In this document: positions 16,352 through 23,502 of the stretch, one piece after another
How the letters are laid out: every line of letters starts with the position of its first letter
Numbering within the stretch: position 1 is the first letter of the stretch
Origin: Streptomyces diastatochromogenes
GTDB taxonomy: Bacteria; Actinomycetota; Actinomycetes; Streptomycetales; Streptomycetaceae
Assembly: GCF_002242805.1 (NCBI RefSeq)
Contig: NZ_MCGQ01000020.1
Span: 62,227-126,226, forward strand
Direction of reading: 5' to 3'
Length of the DNA: 64,000 nucleotides
Program-made: the position numbers and the translations under genes
Notes under the pieces: generated by a model
The model's database searches: none
The model's input: the letters and a program-made list of their open reading frames with translations, nothing else
What the model was told of the DNA's origin: nothing

Positions 16352-17191
16352 TCAGGCGGCCGAACCCGTCAGTCCGTGCGTCAGGGTGAGAAGCCTCAGG
16401 GCCTGCTCGGCCCGAGTGCCCGGGACCGGCAGGAACACGGTGAGCCGCAGGCCCAGCCGGGGAGTGAAGTCCAGCGTCGTGCGCCGCAGGGACAGTTCGC
16501 CGGCCCGCGGGTGCTCCAGCAGGTCGATGCCGCAGGAGTCCTCCTGCACTTCCTGCGCGTTCCAGAGCGCCGAGAACTGCTTGCTCCGCGACAGCAGCCG
16601 GTCCACCGCCGCCGCGAGCAGCGGGTCTCCCGGGTGGTTGGCGGCATGCGCCCGGAATCGGGCCACCAGCGTCGCCGCGTCCTGGTCCCAGTGCGGATAC
16701 CGGTTGCGCGCCTGCGCGTTGAGGAAGAAGTCCTCCATCACGTTGCCACTGCCGCAGTCCAGCGCCATCAGTTCGCGCGCCGCGGAGTTCGCCACCACCA
16801 CGTTCCACACCCGGTCGGCGATGTAGGCGGGGTTGGGCAGCCAGTTGTCGACGAAGGGCTGGAGGGACTCCGCGTCCGGCGGCGGCGAGGAGGCGGTGTG
16901 GGACGAGCCCAGGCCGGCGAGCCGCCACACGTACTGGCGCTGGGTGTCGTCCAGGTTGAGGACCCGGGAGATCGCGGAGAGCACCTCGGCGGACACGTTC
17001 TCGGCCCGTCCCTGCTCGATCCACGTGTACCAGGACACTCCGACGCCGGCCAGGAGTGCCACTTCCTCACGGCGCAACCCGGGTGTTCTGCGTACTCCGG
17101 CCGCAGGCAGACCCACTTCGGTGGGGGTCACCTCCGCCCGGCGCACCTTCAGAAATTGTCCTAGTTCTTTCAACTGACGGTCTGACGGCAT
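16352..17191 (-). CDS. XRE-family regulator with MmyB-like ligand domain
   Basis: The 279-residue protein begins MPSDRQLKELGQFLKVRRAE and has RRTPGLRREEVALLAGVGVSWYTWIEQGR, the helix-turn-helix and characteristic following segment of this class. The C-terminal two thirds (LQPFVDNWLPNPAYIADRVWNVVVAN onward) match the MmyB-like ligand-binding fold, which in relatives binds small hydrophobic molecules. The ATG at 17191 is chosen because upstream in-frame codons lie in a large inverted repeat. It is the nearest regulator to the biosynthetic genes. A methylenomycin-type signal response is a reasonable hypothesis given the butenolide-like enzymes. Confidence 0.9.
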   Translation of the reverse strand: MPSDRQLKELGQFLKVRRAEVTPTEVGLPAAGVRRTPGLRREEVALLAGVGVSWYTWIEQGRAENVSAEVLSAISRVLNLDDTQRQYVWRLAGLGSSHTASSPPPDAESLQPFVDNWLPNPAYIADRVWNVVVANSAARELMALDCGSGNVMEDFFLNAQARNRYPHWDQDAATLVARFRAHAANHPGDPLLAAAVDRLLSRSKQFSALWNAQEVQEDSCGIDLLEHPRAGELSLRRTTLDFTPRLGLRLTVFLPVPGTRAEQALRLLTLTHGLTGSAA

Positions 17192-17216
17192 GGCATCCCC
17201 CTGTCGAGCCGTGTGA

Positions 17217-17282
17217 CCTGAGACGCCGATCACCCTACCCGTGTAGGACACACCTTGTGCGGTACGTGATCGGCGTCTCAGG
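17217..17282. promoter_or_regulatory. 17-bp perfect inverted repeat upstream of the MmyB-type gene
   Basis: Arms cctgagacgccgatcac (17217-17233) and gtgatcggcgtctcagg (17266-17282) are perfect complements with a 32-base spacer. The left arm ends 26 bases from the regulator start. The right arm overlaps the 3' end of the phosphatase-fold gene. It could be an operator pair, a terminator for the upstream gene, or both; the long loop favours an operator. Confidence 0.6.
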
Positions 17283-17940
17283 TACACGCCGACAGGAACG
17301 GACTTGATCGTTCCCCGGTGCCCAGGTGGGCCGGTACAAGCGTCGCTGATCGCGACGGGAGCCACGGCCGGGCCTCCCGGGGAGGGACGTAGCCGAGCCG
17401 GACGTCCCAGCAGCCACCTCGCCGGGTGAAGGAGATCAGGGACAGCGGCGGCACGGCGAGATGCCAGAAGGCTCTTGCCGGTATCCCCAGAGCGTGAATG
17501 ATCGCGGCGCGGACAACGGCTGCTTCCGTGACAGCGACCACGCTGCCCGTGTCGGGCGTCAGGCCGCTCAGCCAGTTCGATGTCCGGCGGCAGAGCCGGC
17601 GTACGGACTCACCCTCGTGTGGCGCGGCGTCCGGGTCCGTGAACCACGCGGTGAACCCGTCGGGGTCGGTCGCCGCGACTTCGTCGAGGGTGCGACCGCG
17701 CCATGTACCGACGTCGAGATCGCGCAGCGCGGGCTCGGACGCTGCCGTCAGGCCGACGGCGTCGGCGGTCTGCGAGCAGCGGATCGAGGGCGCCCGGACG
17801 GCCAGCTCATGCGGAGGGAGCGCTGCTGCCGTGGCGCCTGCCAGAAGCAGGCTGCGCTCGCTCAGGGGAGCGTCACCGAGGAGCGGATCCAGGGTGGCGT
17901 CACCACCGGGCACACACAGAAACGTCAGGCGGATCGTCAT
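17278..17940 (-). CDS. Histidine-phosphatase-fold protein, catalytic histidines lost
   Basis: The 220-residue protein follows the phosphoglycerate mutase/CobC pattern (PSIRCSQTADAVGL, ALRDLDVGTWRGRTLDEV, GESVRRLCRRTSNWL, VRAAIIHALGIPARAFW). Where active enzymes have the RHG motif it has FLCVPGGDA, and where they have the second histidine (SHGG) it has VTEAAV. Both catalytic histidines are therefore missing and phosphatase activity is doubtful. The ATG at 17940 has AAGGAG 8-13 bases upstream; a longer in-frame ORF to 18168 lacks such support. The role is unknown. Confidence 0.75.
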   Translation of the reverse strand: MTIRLTFLCVPGGDATLDPLLGDAPLSERSLLLAGATAAALPPHELAVRAPSIRCSQTADAVGLTAASEPALRDLDVGTWRGRTLDEVAATDPDGFTAWFTDPDAAPHEGESVRRLCRRTSNWLSGLTPDTGSVVAVTEAAVVRAAIIHALGIPARAFWHLAVPPLSLISFTRRGGCWDVRLGYVPPREARPWLPSRSATLVPAHLGTGERSSPFLSACT

Positions 17941-18177
17941 GAGACGAGCTCCTTCTCGGCCCGGCGTGACTCCGGATGGAGCGAGGCCACGCGACGGATA
18001 CTTGATCAGCGGACCCCGACCGTGGACGGAACGGCCGACGCCGCGTCGTGCCTCATGTGCTCCAGCGTCGGTGAAAGCCTCCCGCCGCGACATCCGCCAG
18101 GTGTCCGGAACCACCCCGCCGACCGGCCGGTACACCCCCGCCACCCGGCCGAACGCGGCATCGGTCACCCGTTGCGG

Positions 18178-19290
18178 TCATTGGTTCCTTTCGACGGGCA
18201 GTTTCAGCCAGAGCTCGTAGCCCCCCTGGGCCGTGGGACCGGAGGTGACAGTGCCACCGAGGAGCTCGGCTCGCTGGGCCAGGCCGACCAGGCCGTGGTG
18301 GGCGCTCGGCAGGGCGAGCGCGCGTCGGGTGGGGGCGGTGTTGGTGATGCGGGTGTGGAGGGTGCCGTCCCTGCGATGGATCCGTACGGTCACCGCGGCG
18401 CCGGGAGCGTGTTTGCGGGCGTTGGTCAGCGCTTCCTGGACGGTGCGGTACACGGCGCGCTGGACGGTGGGCGGAAGCCCGTCGGGCAGGTCGGTCTCCA
18501 GCGTCGCTTCGATGCCGCTGGCGTCGACGAGACGCTCCAGGTCGGCGAGGGAAGGCTGGGGCGCGAGTTCCGTGGGCCTGCTGCCGGAGGCCCGCAGAAC
18601 GCTGACCATGTGCCGCAGCTCGTCCAGGGTCTGCACGCTGAGGCGGCGGATCGTGGCCGCGGCCTGTCTCGTTTCGGGGTCCTGACTGCCCACCTGGAGT
18701 GCTCCGGCCTGTACGGCGATGAGGCTGACCTGGTGGGAGACCACGTCGTGCATCTCCCGGGCGAGCTGTGCGCGTTCCTTCGCCAGAACGCTCTGGGCGG
18801 TCAGCAGCCGCTCGTGCTCGCGGGCCTCGGTGATGTCGGCGAGCCGCAGGGAGAGTTCGCGTCTGGCCTGGACGAGTTGGCCCAGAAAGACGGGAGCGGC
18901 CGCGGTGGCCAGGCCGTAGCTGAGGTGGAACAGGTTGGTCGTCTGGGACAGCTCGGTGGCGTCCAGGGACGACCACGGCCAGGGCAGGAAGTCGATGACC
19001 GCGTAGAACAGCGCGCAGCCGGCCAGCAGGAGACGGTGGCGGCTGAGTGAGGAGAGCGTGTACAGCGCGGCCATGGGGGCGACCACCGCGTCGGTGACCA
19101 GGGCGGTGGGGAGCGTGAGGACGAAGGTCGTCAGGGGCATGCGGCGACGCAGCATGAGGGCAAGGGCGCCGAGGAACGCACAGGCGGCGGCCCATCGATC
19201 CACGAAATCGACGTGAATCCACGCGTCCGCCACCGCGAGCCCGACAAGACCGATGTCGAGCAGCAGCGGCGGCGGCTGTCGGGAGCTCAC
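18178..19290 (-). CDS. Sensor histidine kinase (NarX/HisKA_3 type)
   Basis: The 370-residue protein has four to five N-terminal membrane segments (about residues 10-140), a coiled region, and the HisKA_3 box ERAQLAREMHDVVSHQVSLI with phospho-acceptor His181. The ATPase domain carries TVQEALTNARKHAPG (N box) and HGLVGLAQRAELLGG (G box). There is no extracellular sensor domain, so it probably senses within or near the membrane. Its start overlaps the response-regulator stop by 4 bp. The target is unknown; the two nearest genes on its left run in the same direction. Confidence 0.95.
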   Translation of the reverse strand: MSSRQPPPLLLDIGLVGLAVADAWIHVDFVDRWAAACAFLGALALMLRRRMPLTTFVLTLPTALVTDAVVAPMAALYTLSSLSRHRLLLAGCALFYAVIDFLPWPWSSLDATELSQTTNLFHLSYGLATAAAPVFLGQLVQARRELSLRLADITEAREHERLLTAQSVLAKERAQLAREMHDVVSHQVSLIAVQAGALQVGSQDPETRQAAATIRRLSVQTLDELRHMVSVLRASGSRPTELAPQPSLADLERLVDASGIEATLETDLPDGLPPTVQRAVYRTVQEALTNARKHAPGAAVTVRIHRRDGTLHTRITNTAPTRRALALPSAHHGLVGLAQRAELLGGTVTSGPTAQGGYELWLKLPVERNQ

Positions 19291-19970
19291 CGAGCGCCCT
19301 CGTCCTGTGACGGAGTCAGCAGACCCGCGCGCTCGGCGATGAGCGCCGCCTGGACGCGGCTGCTGACCTGCAGTTTTCCGAGCACGTTGGTGACGTGGCC
19401 CTTGACGGTGCCGGTGCTCAGGTGCAGCCGTTCGCCGATGTCGGTGTTGGCGAGTCCTTCCGCCATGAGGACGAGTACGGCGCGCTCGCGCTCGGTCAGC
19501 CGGGCGACGAGGCGGACGGCGGTGGGCTCGCGAACACTGTTGTCGAGGTAGCCGTCCACCACTCGGCGGGTGACCTTGGACGACAGCACGGTCCCTCCCC
19601 CGGCCAGGGTGCGCACGAGGTGGGGAAGCTGCTCGGGGTCGGTGTCCTTGAGCAGGAATCCGGCGGCGCCCGACCGCAGGGCGGTCGCCACGTATTCGTC
19701 GGCGTCGAACGTGGTGAGCATGGCGACCACCGGCGCCTGCGGCATGCGGCGCAGGTCGGCCAGAATGCTGAGCCCGTCCACGTCCGGCATCCGGATGTCG
19801 AGCAGGACGACGTCGGGCAGCAGCTCCCGCACCGCGCGCGCGGCCTGACCTCCGGGTACCGCCGCGACGACCTCGATGTCGTCCGCCTTATTGAGAATGT
19901 GCGTGAAGCCTGTGCGGATCAAGGCTTCGTCATCGACCACCAGTACCCGGATCACCTGCGCTCCGCTCAT
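19287..19970 (-). CDS. NarL/LuxR-family response regulator
   Basis: The 227-residue protein has a receiver domain with VVDDEALIRTG and phospho-acceptor Asp58 in DVVLLDIRMPDVDG, and a C-terminal LuxR-type helix-turn-helix (LTERERAVLVLMAEGLANTDIGERLHLSTGTVKGHVTNVLGKL). It is the first gene of a two-gene operon with the kinase. ATG at 19970 starts the receiver fold at the usual place. It is a transcription activator or repressor by family; no binding site can be assigned. Confidence 0.96.
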   Translation of the reverse strand: MSGAQVIRVLVVDDEALIRTGFTHILNKADDIEVVAAVPGGQAARAVRELLPDVVLLDIRMPDVDGLSILADLRRMPQAPVVAMLTTFDADEYVATALRSGAAGFLLKDTDPEQLPHLVRTLAGGGTVLSSKVTRRVVDGYLDNSVREPTAVRLVARLTERERAVLVLMAEGLANTDIGERLHLSTGTVKGHVTNVLGKLQVSSRVQAALIAERAGLLTPSQDEGAR

Positions 19971-20319
19971 CGCGTGCCCGCCGGTCGATGCGTACCCCCG
20001 CGGGAGCCGTCCTTGGGCGGCCGGGACGGAATTCCCGCCGGTTGGCGGCGTGACCCCAGCCGGTCGGACCTGCTTCCCCGCACGTCACCGGCCCGGCGAT
20101 CGTGGCTTCCCGCCGAGGTGCGGGGCAGAGAGTGGCTGGATCACCGCAGCCGGTGGCCACACGTTGCGCAAAGTAATGCCGCGAGGGAACGCCAGGTGAC
20201 ATCATCTGCGGTACTCGCGGCAGCCCTCTCGCTTTAGGCCTGGAGCGAGAGGGCTGGGCGCATACGCCGAGGGGGAGCCCGGCTCGCCCTCTGCTCGCCT
20301 GCGACGGTCCTACCTGTCC
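19971..20319. other. Divergent intergenic region with a hairpin
   Basis: This 349-bp stretch separates the response regulator and the membrane-protein gene, which diverge. It holds a 13-bp perfect hairpin (cagccctctcgct/agcgagagggctg, 20221-20256, 10-base loop) and no convincing gene. A terminator is unexpected between divergent genes, so a small RNA end, a leader attenuator or a relic of a lost gene are all possible. Confidence 0.5.
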
Positions 20320-21138
20320 ATGCACGACTTGGGGCCGTTCATGACCTGGTACCACCACAGCTGGCTCGCCGGATACGCGTTACCGGCCGCGCTCAGCGCC
20401 GGCCTTGCGTGGATCGGCTTAGCCCGCCATTCCGCCGGCAAGGGCAGGCTGCTGGGCAGCTGGAGGTCCGCCGGCCTGACGCTGCTGGTTCTCGCTCTGA
20501 CCGGCGCAGTCGGGATCGCCGCCGGGCTGGCGCTTCCGCACCTGGCGAAGCTGCCTCCGGTCGCCGCGGGCCTGGCCACCGGTGTCACGGCCATGCCGCG
20601 CAAGAGACAGGACGAGACGACTCAGCCCTACGTCAAGTTCATGACACTGGGCATTGCCTGGTTCAGGGAACGACTCGAGTACCGCATGCAGCTGGATGCT
20701 CGCCGCTGGTGCGACCGGTTCATGGACGGCTTCGAGAAGTCGACGCAGCTCCGTGTGTTCGTACACGAACTCAGGAACTACCTGGTGGACCGGCATCCCC
20801 CGCTCGCCAAAGCGGTCACCAACCTCTTCGACGCTGCCGACAAGGCCATGATCAACGCGCTTGAGGTGCAGACGAAGACCGATGAGGCCCGCCGTGACAT
20901 CCACATCGCCTGGATGCGGGATCCGACCGACGAAGAGGTCTATCAGTGCCGCAGCGCTGTCGGTGAAGCTCTCAACCGCTGCGGAGACCTGTTGCTGTAC
21001 GCCTACGTGCACGGCCGCCGCACGGAACACGCCGACCTTGAGGCACTGCGCACCAAGGCACTGTCCAACGATGCCTTCCACAGTTCCGCGCTGCCTGAGC
21101 AGCGGCGACGGTTCAGCCTCCGCCGCAACCGCCCCTAG
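20320..21138 (+). CDS. Hypothetical membrane protein with a TTA codon
   Basis: I do not recognise this 272-residue protein. Two transmembrane segments lie near the N-terminus (WLAGYALPAALSAGLAWIG and LTLLVLALTGAVGIAAGLAL), followed by about 180 residues rich in charged and helical sequence, probably cytoplasmic. Leu21 is encoded by TTA, the rare codon that in Streptomyces needs the bldA tRNA, so translation may be tied to development. The start at 20320 is uncertain; an ATG at 20341 is possible and also precedes the TTA. Its 3' end overlaps the convergent XRE gene by 4 bp. Confidence 0.7.
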   Translation: MHDLGPFMTWYHHSWLAGYALPAALSAGLAWIGLARHSAGKGRLLGSWRSAGLTLLVLALTGAVGIAAGLALPHLAKLPPVAAGLATGVTAMPRKRQDETTQPYVKFMTLGIAWFRERLEYRMQLDARRWCDRFMDGFEKSTQLRVFVHELRNYLVDRHPPLAKAVTNLFDAADKAMINALEVQTKTDEARRDIHIAWMRDPTDEEVYQCRSAVGEALNRCGDLLLYAYVHGRRTEHADLEALRTKALSNDAFHSSALPEQRRRFSLRRNRP

Positions 21139-21464
21139 TGGCGGGAGCCGACCTCACGCAAAGGCGATGACTCTCCGCTGCTCGCGGACGGCGCCTCGGC
21201 GGTGTGTGGGCGGCGGGGAGAAAACCTGATCTCGACGTCAGCGCCCAGAGCTTCCGCGGCCGCGGCCAACGTACGCACCGTCAGGTTCGCGTCACCCGAC
21301 ATGATCTGACTGACCCGACCAGGGCTGACACCCATGGCCTTGGCAAGGTCCGCACGTGTCTTTCCCAGTCCCGCCAACAAGCCCGCGAGAGAAGCTGTCG
21401 CCTGCCGCGCCAACTGAGCACCGGCTAACTCGGCGTTACTCTCACTGCGAGCGAAGAAGCTCAT
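21135..21464 (-). CDS. XRE-family HTH protein (HigA/antitoxin-like)
   Basis: The 109-residue protein has one helix-turn-helix, KTRADLAKAMGVSPGRVSQIMSG, followed by ANLTVRTLAAAAEALGADVEIRFSP, a pattern common to HigA-type antitoxins and small phage-like repressors. It lies 15 bp after a small uncharacterised ORF on the same strand. No recognisable toxin is adjacent, so a toxin-antitoxin call is not made. It could regulate its own operon. Confidence 0.8.
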   Translation of the reverse strand: MSFFARSESNAELAGAQLARQATASLAGLLAGLGKTRADLAKAMGVSPGRVSQIMSGDANLTVRTLAAAAEALGADVEIRFSPRRPHTAEAPSASSGESSPLREVGSRH

Positions 21465-21479
21465 GGCATGACCCCCAAC

Positions 21480-21749
21480 TCAGGTGACGGCAGCGGATGT
21501 TGCCGCTGCCCCAAGGATGCCACCTTTAGGTCTAGCTAAACACTCGGTTCCCACGAAATCCCCGGGCACGACGGCGCACATCACTCCGTCAGTGCGCCCT
21601 TGACCTGCGACGATGAACTTCACGCGGCAGCCGATCCGTGACTGGTCCAACATCACCCCAATGGGGGTGTGCGGCACCTCCAACCGGCGACCCGTCGCCA
21701 CCGCTCCGAGCAGGTCAAAGCCAGAGGTTGTTCTTGAATGGTCGCTCAT
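21480..21749 (-). CDS. Small hypothetical protein upstream of the XRE gene
   Basis: An ORF of about 89 residues starting MSDHSRTTSGFDLLGAVATG and ending ILGAAATSAAVT lies 15 bp before the XRE gene in the same direction. I recognise no family. Its start codon lies within the proposed TetR operator (21734-21749), and it diverges from the tetR gene. It has no strong ribosome site. The tight spacing to the XRE gene is the main reason to keep it. A longer in-frame start at 21851 would run into tetR and is unlikely. Confidence 0.4.
   Translation of the reverse strand: MSDHSRTTSGFDLLGAVATGRRLEVPHTPIGVMLDQSRIGCRVKFIVAGQGRTDGVMCAVVPGDFVGTECLARPKGGILGAAATSAAVT
21734..21749. promoter_or_regulatory. Putative TetR operator before tetR
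   Basis: The sequence ttgaatggtcgctcat lies 13 bases before the tetR start. It matches 12 of 16 positions of the near-palindrome ttgaacgtacgctcaa found before the divergently placed target's start at 22401-22416. The shared sequence and equal distance suggest autoregulation. Confidence 0.6.
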
Positions 21750-21762
21750 ATACGTTTGCCCC

Positions 21763-22347
21763 ATGCCCAGACCTCGAGAGTTCGAGCCCGACACCGTCCT
21801 GAACGTGGCCATGCTGCGGTTCTGGGAGCGCGGGTACCGGGCGACGTCCATCGAGGATCTGGTGAAGGCGACCGGGGTGAAGCCCGGCAGCCTCTACAGC
21901 GCCTTCCCCGGCGGCAAGCACGCACTGTTCCTGAAGTCGCTGGAGCGTTACTCCAGGCTGGTGGTCCCCGAGAAGCTGGGTGCGCTGGAGGCTTCGGACG
22001 CGTCCGTGGCCGAGATCCGCGGCTACTTCGACGGGTTGGTGCGCGACCTGCTCAGCCCCGAGGGCCGGCAAGGCTGCCTGCTCGTCAACACGGCGATCGA
22101 GAAGGCCGCCGAGGACGACGAGGCGGCGGCCGTCGTACGCGGCCACCTGGCCCGGCTCGAACGGTGCATGACCCACGCGCTCGAGAACGCGACTCGCAGG
22201 GGCCAGGTGCGCGCCTCACTGGACTGCACCGGCAGCGCCAAGCTGCTGGTCGCGACATGCCAGGGGCTGATGGTGGTCGGAAAGGCGAATCCCGACGAGA
22301 CGCTCCTGCGGGCGATCGTCGACAACGCCTTCGCCGCTCTCGGCTGA
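21763..22347 (+). CDS. TetR-family transcriptional regulator
   Basis: The 194-residue protein begins MPRPREFEPDTVLNVAMLRFWERGYRATSIEDLVKATGVKPGSLYSAFPGGKHALF, a typical TetR helix-turn-helix, with a ligand domain (GCLLVNTAIEKAAEDDEAAAVV) of the AcuR/YxaF-like group. The ATG at 21763 gives the standard N-terminus; an upstream in-frame extension to 21613 is not supported. A terminator follows, then a QOR-type oxidoreductase gene. Similar 16-bp near-palindromes before both genes imply that it represses itself and the oxidoreductase, perhaps releasing DNA on binding a quinone or electrophile. Confidence 0.93.
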   Translation: MPRPREFEPDTVLNVAMLRFWERGYRATSIEDLVKATGVKPGSLYSAFPGGKHALFLKSLERYSRLVVPEKLGALEASDASVAEIRGYFDGLVRDLLSPEGRQGCLLVNTAIEKAAEDDEAAAVVRGHLARLERCMTHALENATRRGQVRASLDCTGSAKLLVATCQGLMVVGKANPDETLLRAIVDNAFAALG

Positions 22348-22360
22348 CCGCCGGCCACAC

Positions 22361-22389
22361 GGGCCACCGTACGGGGTGGCCCTCTTTTT
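22361..22389 (+). terminator. Rho-independent terminator after tetR
   Basis: Stem gggccacc/ggtggccc (22361-22368 with 22375-22382) is followed by ctctttttc. It separates tetR from the oxidoreductase gene, so the latter must have its own promoter. Confidence 0.8.
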
Positions 22390-22400
22390 CGCCCCAATAG

Positions 22401-22416
22401 TTGAACGTACGCTCAA
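22401..22416. promoter_or_regulatory. Putative TetR operator before the QOR gene
   Basis: ttgaacgtacgctcaa is a near-perfect palindrome (14 of 16 bases) 15 bases before the ATG at 22432. A related site precedes tetR. It is placed where bound repressor would cover the transcription start. Confidence 0.72.
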
Positions 22417-22431
22417 GAATGGAGTCACGGC

Positions 22432-23412
22432 ATGAAGGCCATCGTCATCTCCGCCCACGGCGGCCCCGAGGTGCTCACCCTCACCGAACTGCCCGACCCG
22501 GTGCCCGCCGACGGCGAAGTGCTGATCCGGGTCAAGGCGTTCGGCCTCAACCACGCCGAGGCGTACATGCGCGGCGGAGCCTGGGGGAAGGTGGCGGCCG
22601 TCCCCGGGATCGAGTGCGCCGGGGTGGTCGCGGCCGACCCGTCCGGCGGACTCCCCGTCGGGACACCGGTGGTGGCGATCCTCGGCGGCATGGGCCGGAC
22701 CCGCAACGGCAGCTACGCGGAACTGGTGACCGTGCCGGCGACCAACGTGGTGGCCGTGCGCTCGTCGCTGGACTGGGCCGACCTGGCCGCGGTTCCCGAG
22801 GTGTACGCGACGGCATGGAGCGGCCTGTTCGGCAATCTGGACCTGCGGCCGGGCGAGACGGTCGTGGTGCGGGGAGCGACATCCTCGCTCGGCCAGGCCG
22901 CCGTCAATCTCGCGGCCGACCATGGCGCGAACGTGCTCGCCACGACCCGGAACCCGGCGCACGTACCGCTGCTGAAGGAGCTCGGGGCCACCGACGTGCT
23001 CATCGACGACGGCGCGCTCGCCGCCCAGGTCCGGGAGCGGGAGGTCAGCGTCGACGCGGTGTTCGACGTCGTCGGCAACAGCGTCCTGCGCGACTCGCTG
23101 GCCCTGGTCCGACCCCGCGGCCGGGTGTGCCAGCTCGGCTTTCTGGGCGGCTTCGACCCGGTGCGGGACTTCGACCCGATCACCGATCTCCCCAGCGCGG
23201 TCCGGCTCAGCTTCTTCGGCAGCGCCTTCGTCCTGGGCACCCCGGCGTTCCCGCTCACCGACGTACCGTTGGACGAGATCTACGCCAAGGTCGCAGCCGG
23301 TGTCCTCCGGGCCCGTCCCACCCGGGTCTTCCGGTTCGACGAGATCGTCGAAGCCCACCGGGTCATGGAGGCCGGAGAAGCCCTCGGCAAGATGGTCGTC
23401 ACCCTCGGCTGA
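22432..23412 (+). CDS. Zinc-independent quinone oxidoreductase-type MDR enzyme
   Basis: The 326-residue protein begins MKAIVISAHGGPEVLTLTELPDP and has FGLNHAEAYMRGG and VVVRGATSSLGQAAVNLAADHG, the NADPH site of the QOR group. Zinc-ligand cysteines are lacking. The ATG at 22432 has GGAG 7-10 bases upstream. It is a separate lineage from the cluster enzyme at 7,608-8,555. It follows a tetR gene and carries a matching operator, so it is probably induced by a quinone or other electrophile that it detoxifies. Confidence 0.92.
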   Translation: MKAIVISAHGGPEVLTLTELPDPVPADGEVLIRVKAFGLNHAEAYMRGGAWGKVAAVPGIECAGVVAADPSGGLPVGTPVVAILGGMGRTRNGSYAELVTVPATNVVAVRSSLDWADLAAVPEVYATAWSGLFGNLDLRPGETVVVRGATSSLGQAAVNLAADHGANVLATTRNPAHVPLLKELGATDVLIDDGALAAQVREREVSVDAVFDVVGNSVLRDSLALVRPRGRVCQLGFLGGFDPVRDFDPITDLPSAVRLSFFGSAFVLGTPAFPLTDVPLDEIYAKVAAGVLRARPTRVFRFDEIVEAHRVMEAGEALGKMVVTLG

Positions 23413-23502
23413 CCCCCCAGACCTTCCGTCAGCCGCCAAGGGCGCCTGCCGCGCCGGAGGAAATCGGCCGGGTGGTCCTGTGTCGAGTCCTGGTCTGCCG
23501 GC

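Noticed and set aside
13692..16826. A 1044-codon plus-strand frame antisense to the MFS and MBL genes
   Set aside because: The translation is composition-biased and the real genes on the minus strand have complete motifs and ribosome sites.
15381..17024. A 547-residue MBL protein
   Set aside because: The N-terminal half is the XRE regulator in another frame; the ATG at 16256 fits the family.
21135..21464. Complete toxin-antitoxin module
   Set aside because: The HTH protein resembles an antitoxin, but no recognisable toxin is adjacent.
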